NCBI GenBank assembly: GCA_036272195.1
Contig: DATAZE010000055.1
Span: forward strand, 1-64,000
Reading direction: 5' to 3'
DNA length: 64,000 nucleotides
From: DASXHY01 sp036272195
Lineage (GTDB): Bacteria > Verrucomicrobiota > Verrucomicrobiia > Limisphaerales > DASXHY01
The position numbers and the translations under genes are program-made. Every line of letters begins with the position of its first letter. Within the stretch, counting starts at the first letter, position 1. Positions 61,232 to 64,000 of the stretch are shown piece after piece. Below the pieces are notes generated by a model that saw nothing but the letters and a program-made list of their open reading frames with translations, had not been told where the DNA came from and searched no databases.

Positions 61232-62308
61232 ATGGCACATCACGATTGGCTCGGGCTGAAAAAGGAGTTGCCGCACCGGCGGAAGGTTCTGCTGACGGTA
61301 ATGTCGTTCCTGCTTCCGCTCGCGATCTGGAGTGCTCTTAGTTATATCCCGGGGCTTTGGCATCCGCTGGTGCACGTGACGGATGTGGGGAGTGTCGATT
61401 ACTTCGTCACTGACATGGATGTGCCGCGCGCGACTTTCGACCAGGAAGTGGTGAAGGCGCGCGCGGCCGGCCAGGATTTGCCGAAGGGTTACCTGGTCAA
61501 TCCGGTTTACCTTCCCGCTCCGCACAAGGTCCTGTTCGCTTTTTACACCGCGTTTAAAACGCCACCACGACTGCAAAATGAACCGTGGCTTCATGAAAGC
61601 CTCGGCCACAGCATTCGCACGATCTTTTTGGGATTTTTCATTTCGTCCATCTTCGGCCTGCCGTTGGGGATTTTGTGCGGCTCCTATCGTTTCTTCGCCA
61701 AGTTGCAGGAACCGTTCGTTGAATTTTTCCGCTACCTGCCTGCACCGGCATTCGGCGCATTGTGCGTGGCCATCCTGGGAATCGATGACGCACCGAAAAT
61801 CGCCATCATTTTCATTGGAACATTTTTCCAGCAGATCCTGGTCATTGCGAATACCGTCCGCAAAGTCGATCCCGCGCTGCTGGAAGCGGCGCAAACTCTC
61901 GGCGCAAGAGGGCTGAGACTGATGACGCGCGTCATCATTCCGGCGTCGATCACGGACATCTACACTGACATGCGTATTTTGCTCGGTTGGGCGTGGACAT
62001 ATCTGATCGTCGCGGAAGTTGTCGGCACGATGTCCGGCATCACTTTGTTCATCAACCAGCAGGCGCGGTATCGGAATTTTGAGAACGTCTATGCAGCGAT
62101 CGCGATGATTGGGATTATTGGCCTTTCCACGGACATATTTTTGGCCTGGGTCGGCACGGTATTGTTCCCCTGGAAACGCAAATCTCGCTCCGGTTCGGGA
62201 AAATTGACGTGGCTCGCGAAAATTTTACCACAGCCGCCGGTGTCCGCATCGGCGCCGGAAAAACCGGCCGGAGAAAAATCCACCGTTGAACTAAATGTCG
62301 CTCAATGA
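61232..62308 (+). CDS. NitT/TauT-type ABC transporter permease
   Basis: This 358-residue inner-membrane permease (SsuC/TauC type) has TM1 at about 20-40. An unusually long extracytoplasmic stretch follows (about 42-105, VTDVGSVDYFVTDMDVPRAT through YLPAPHKVL). The remaining helices come next, then the EAA coupling loop EAAQTLGARGLRLMTRVI. The C-terminal 40 residues are a Pro/Ser-rich cytoplasmic tail. The normal family length is about 260, so both the insert and the tail are additions. It overlaps the ATPase gene by 14 bp. Confidence 0.87.
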   Translation: MAHHDWLGLKKELPHRRKVLLTVMSFLLPLAIWSALSYIPGLWHPLVHVTDVGSVDYFVTDMDVPRATFDQEVVKARAAGQDLPKGYLVNPVYLPAPHKVLFAFYTAFKTPPRLQNEPWLHESLGHSIRTIFLGFFISSIFGLPLGILCGSYRFFAKLQEPFVEFFRYLPAPAFGALCVAILGIDDAPKIAIIFIGTFFQQILVIANTVRKVDPALLEAAQTLGARGLRLMTRVIIPASITDIYTDMRILLGWAWTYLIVAEVVGTMSGITLFINQQARYRNFENVYAAIAMIGIIGLSTDIFLAWVGTVLFPWKRKSRSGSGKLTWLAKILPQPPVSASAPEKPAGEKSTVELNVAQ

Positions 62309-63194
62309 ATTAAAGCTTCCTGATTATCGTGAGCAAGCGCCGGCGGTTGCCGCGCGTTTCGCGCGCATTCGTCAGCGTCCGGTCATCCTGAGCGTCCGCA
62401 GCCTGAAAAAATGCTTTGGCACGAACGGCAGCACGCACGTGGTCTTTGACAATGTTTCGCTGGATATCCATCGCCGGGAATTCATCTGCGTAGTCGGCGC
62501 GTCTGGTTGCGGAAAATCGACCCTGGCCCGCATCGTCGCCGGCCTCGATGAAGCGACCGGCGGCGAAATTTTGCTTGATGAAAAGCCGGTGACCGGACCG
62601 GGGCCGGATCGAGGAATGGTTTTCCAGGGCTACACGCTTTTTCCGTGGCTAACGGTCCGCAGCAACGTGATGTTCGGGCTCAGAATGCAGGGCAAGGAGG
62701 ACATTACGGCCAAGGCCGAGGCGCGGCAATGGCTCGATATGGTCGGGTTGGAAAAATTTGAGAATCTTTATCCGCATGAACTTTCCGGCGGCATGAAACA
62801 GCGCGTGGCGATTGCGCGCGCGCTCGCGAATAATCCGCGCATCCTCATTATGGACGAGCCGTTCGCCGCGCTGGACGCCCAGACGCGCTGCCAGATGCAA
62901 TCCTACCTGTTGCAGATTTGGAAAAAAGTCGACGCCACCATTCTGTTCATCACTCACGATCTCGACGAAGCCGCTTATTTATCCGATCGCATCCTCGTGA
63001 TGGCCGCAAATCCGGGGCGAGTGATCGAGTTCATCGAAAATCCGGTGCCGCGCCCGCGCAGCGCAGCGCAATTTCTCTCGCCGGAATTTCTGGCATTGAA
63101 AAAGCGGTTGGAAGAGCACATTCATCCGCCGGCGGAAGTGGCTGAGAAATTGCCGATGATCAAACTCACGGAGGCTGGTGATGAAGTTGAATGA
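62295..63194 (+). CDS. NitT/TauT-type ABC transporter ATPase
   Basis: This 299-residue ABC ATPase has Walker A GASGCGKST near residue 69. The Q-loop is GMVFQGYTLFPWLTV, the signature LSGGMKQRVAIARAL, Walker B ILIMDEPFAALDAQTR, and the switch His is in FITHDLDEAAYLSDR. These are the SsuB/TauB/NrtD-type sequences. It energises uptake of the compound bound by the protein at 60220-61191. A terminator-like hairpin follows 13 bp after the stop, but inside the next reading frame. Confidence 0.9.
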   Translation: MSLNELKLPDYREQAPAVAARFARIRQRPVILSVRSLKKCFGTNGSTHVVFDNVSLDIHRREFICVVGASGCGKSTLARIVAGLDEATGGEILLDEKPVTGPGPDRGMVFQGYTLFPWLTVRSNVMFGLRMQGKEDITAKAEARQWLDMVGLEKFENLYPHELSGGMKQRVAIARALANNPRILIMDEPFAALDAQTRCQMQSYLLQIWKKVDATILFITHDLDEAAYLSDRILVMAANPGRVIEFIENPVPRPRSAAQFLSPEFLALKKRLEEHIHPPAEVAEKLPMIKLTEAGDEVE

Positions 63195-64000
63195 CGCAGG
63201 GAGCATCAACGGCCCGCCGGTGGGCCGTTTTTTGCCTGCTTCGCGTTTCACCTGGCCGCACGGGAATCGTTGCGCTGCGATGTTGTGCTTTGACGTGGAT
63301 GGCGAAACCACGGCTCTGTCCGAAGATCCTGCGTTCGCGCAACGCCGGACGCTGATGTCCCAATGCGAATACGGGCCGCGCATCGGCGTGCCGCGATTGC
63401 TCGGCCTGCTCGCGCACCTGGAAGTTCCGGCGACATTTTTTGTGCCAGGCTACATCGCTGAGAATCATCCGCGCATGATTGAAGCGATTGTCGCGGGCGG
63501 CCACGAAATCGGATTGCACGGTTATCTGCATGAGAAGCTTACGCGCCTCACGGAGGTGGAAGAGGAAGCCATACTTACGCGCAGTCTTGAAATCCTCACG
63601 CGGCTGACCGGCTCGCGGCCGGTGGGTTTTCGCGCGCCGTGGTTTGAGATTAATCCATGGACGCCCGCGTTGCTCGCGCGGCACGAGATTAATTACTGCG
63701 CGAGTGAAATGGGCGATGACGTGCCGTATTTTCACGAGAACGGGCTTGTGGAAATTCCCGGCCAATGGCTGCTCGAAGATTGGGAGCAGTTTGCCTTCAA
63801 TGCCGAGCCGGCGTGGGGATTTGTTCCCGAGAACTGCGAGAAGGTTTTTGATCTCTGGTGGCGCGAATTCGAAGCGATGCACGATATGGGCTGCTGTTTT
63901 GTCCTGACGCTGCATCCGTGGCTCAGCGGGCGGCCTTCGCGAGTGCGATTGATTGAAGATCTTGTGAACGCGATGCGCGACAAGGGCAATGTGTGGTTCG
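63181..64000 (+). CDS. Polysaccharide-deacetylase-family hydrolase (partial)
   Basis: The frame starts at ATG 63181, overlaps the ATPase stop by 14 bp, and is cut by the window end after 273 codons. NodB-fold motifs are FDVDGET (residues about 37-43, metal and base), ATFFVPGYIAE, GHEIGLHGYLHEKL (His-x3-His) and FRAPWFEI. The FDVDGE style is that of HpPgdA/PuuE-like members, which include peptidoglycan deacetylases, allantoinases and cyclic-imide hydrolases. In a nitrogen-scavenging cluster an amide or imide hydrolase is the attractive reading, but this is inference. The upstream WPHGNRCAAM segment supports a start at or near 63181. Confidence 0.8.
   Translation, partial: MKLNDAGSINGPPVGRFLPASRFTWPHGNRCAAMLCFDVDGETTALSEDPAFAQRRTLMSQCEYGPRIGVPRLLGLLAHLEVPATFFVPGYIAENHPRMIEAIVAGGHEIGLHGYLHEKLTRLTEVEEEAILTRSLEILTRLTGSRPVGFRAPWFEINPWTPALLARHEINYCASEMGDDVPYFHENGLVEIPGQWLLEDWEQFAFNAEPAWGFVPENCEKVFDLWWREFEAMHDMGCCFVLTLHPWLSGRPSRVRLIEDLVNAMRDKGNVWF
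63208..63233 (+). terminator. Intrinsic-terminator-like hairpin inside an ORF start
   Basis: AACGGCCC (63208-63215) pairs with GGGCCGTT (63222-63229) and runs into six T residues (63228-63233). It sits just after the ABC ATPase stop, as a normal operon terminator would, but also within codons 10-18 of the deacetylase-family gene. It may set the level of the last gene by partial termination that translation relieves. Confidence 0.65.

Noticed and set aside
1..64000. CRISPR arrays, rRNA genes, prophage or complete insertion sequences
   Set aside because: No regularly spaced direct repeats with unique spacers, no rRNA sequence, no phage structural genes and no DDE transposase were seen; the only transposase is the RAYT at 1360-2055.

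Overview
The window is bacterial chromosome, GC-rich and densely coded, and most likely comes from a member of the Verrucomicrobiota (Pedosphaera/Limisphaera-like). The evidence is indirect: a PEP-CTERM exosortase substrate, a pyrophosphate-type phosphofructokinase, a BBP2-type porin, a YXWGXW lipoprotein, signal-transduction proteins of types common in that phylum, and several families of intergenic hairpin repeats. There are no rRNA genes, tRNAs, CRISPR arrays or prophage.

Bases 1-20,600 are mostly housekeeping. They hold ribE and ribD, which a REP-associated tyrosine transposase has pushed apart; a spermidine-synthase-like membrane protein; ftsY; a PHP phosphoesterase; nusB; a MarR regulator; a PEP-CTERM/lamin-tail protein; pyrophosphate-dependent phosphofructokinase; the C-terminal half of a split carbamoyl-phosphate synthase (carB); a zinc alcohol dehydrogenase; the tsaB-tsaE-thiL-CPBP cluster; and a YyaL/DUF255 protein. 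Bases 20,600-32,450 carry two histidine kinase/response regulator pairs on either side of a GH3 glycosidase, then a sigma-70 factor, thioredoxin, an Rrf2 regulator, a quinone-reductase-like protein and a YXWGXW lipoprotein.

Bases 32,660-47,775 contain two complete RND tripartite efflux systems in convergent orientation: an MdtABC-like set (adaptor, two permeases, outer-membrane factor) on the plus strand and an AcrAB/MexAB-like set on the minus strand. Only 7 bp separate them.

Bases 48,083-64,000 form the most interesting region, a nitrogen-scavenging island. A porin is transcribed divergently from urtABCDE (urea ABC transporter). These are followed by a ureohydrolase of probable guanidine-hydrolase type with a striking histidine-rich N-terminal arm, a creatininase-family amidohydrolase, a GlnT-like glutamine synthetase, a NitT/TauT-type ABC importer (binding protein, permease, ATPase) and a polysaccharide-deacetylase-family hydrolase cut by the window end. 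Very similar -24/-12-like elements (16 of 19 bases identical) precede both urtA and the ureohydrolase, suggesting joint control. The model I propose is: import of a guanidino compound, hydrolysis to urea plus ammonium, recapture of urea by Urt, and assimilation by the glutamine synthetase. No urease and no nickel chaperone genes are in the window.

The intergenic spaces hold at least four repeat families: a REP/BIME pair flanking the transposase; GC-rich hairpins of the 'cacgggcg...cgcccgtg' type; a double hairpin ending in 'ggcgtccctacc'; and unusual 7-bp-period microrepeats that often contain the start or stop codon of the adjoining gene.
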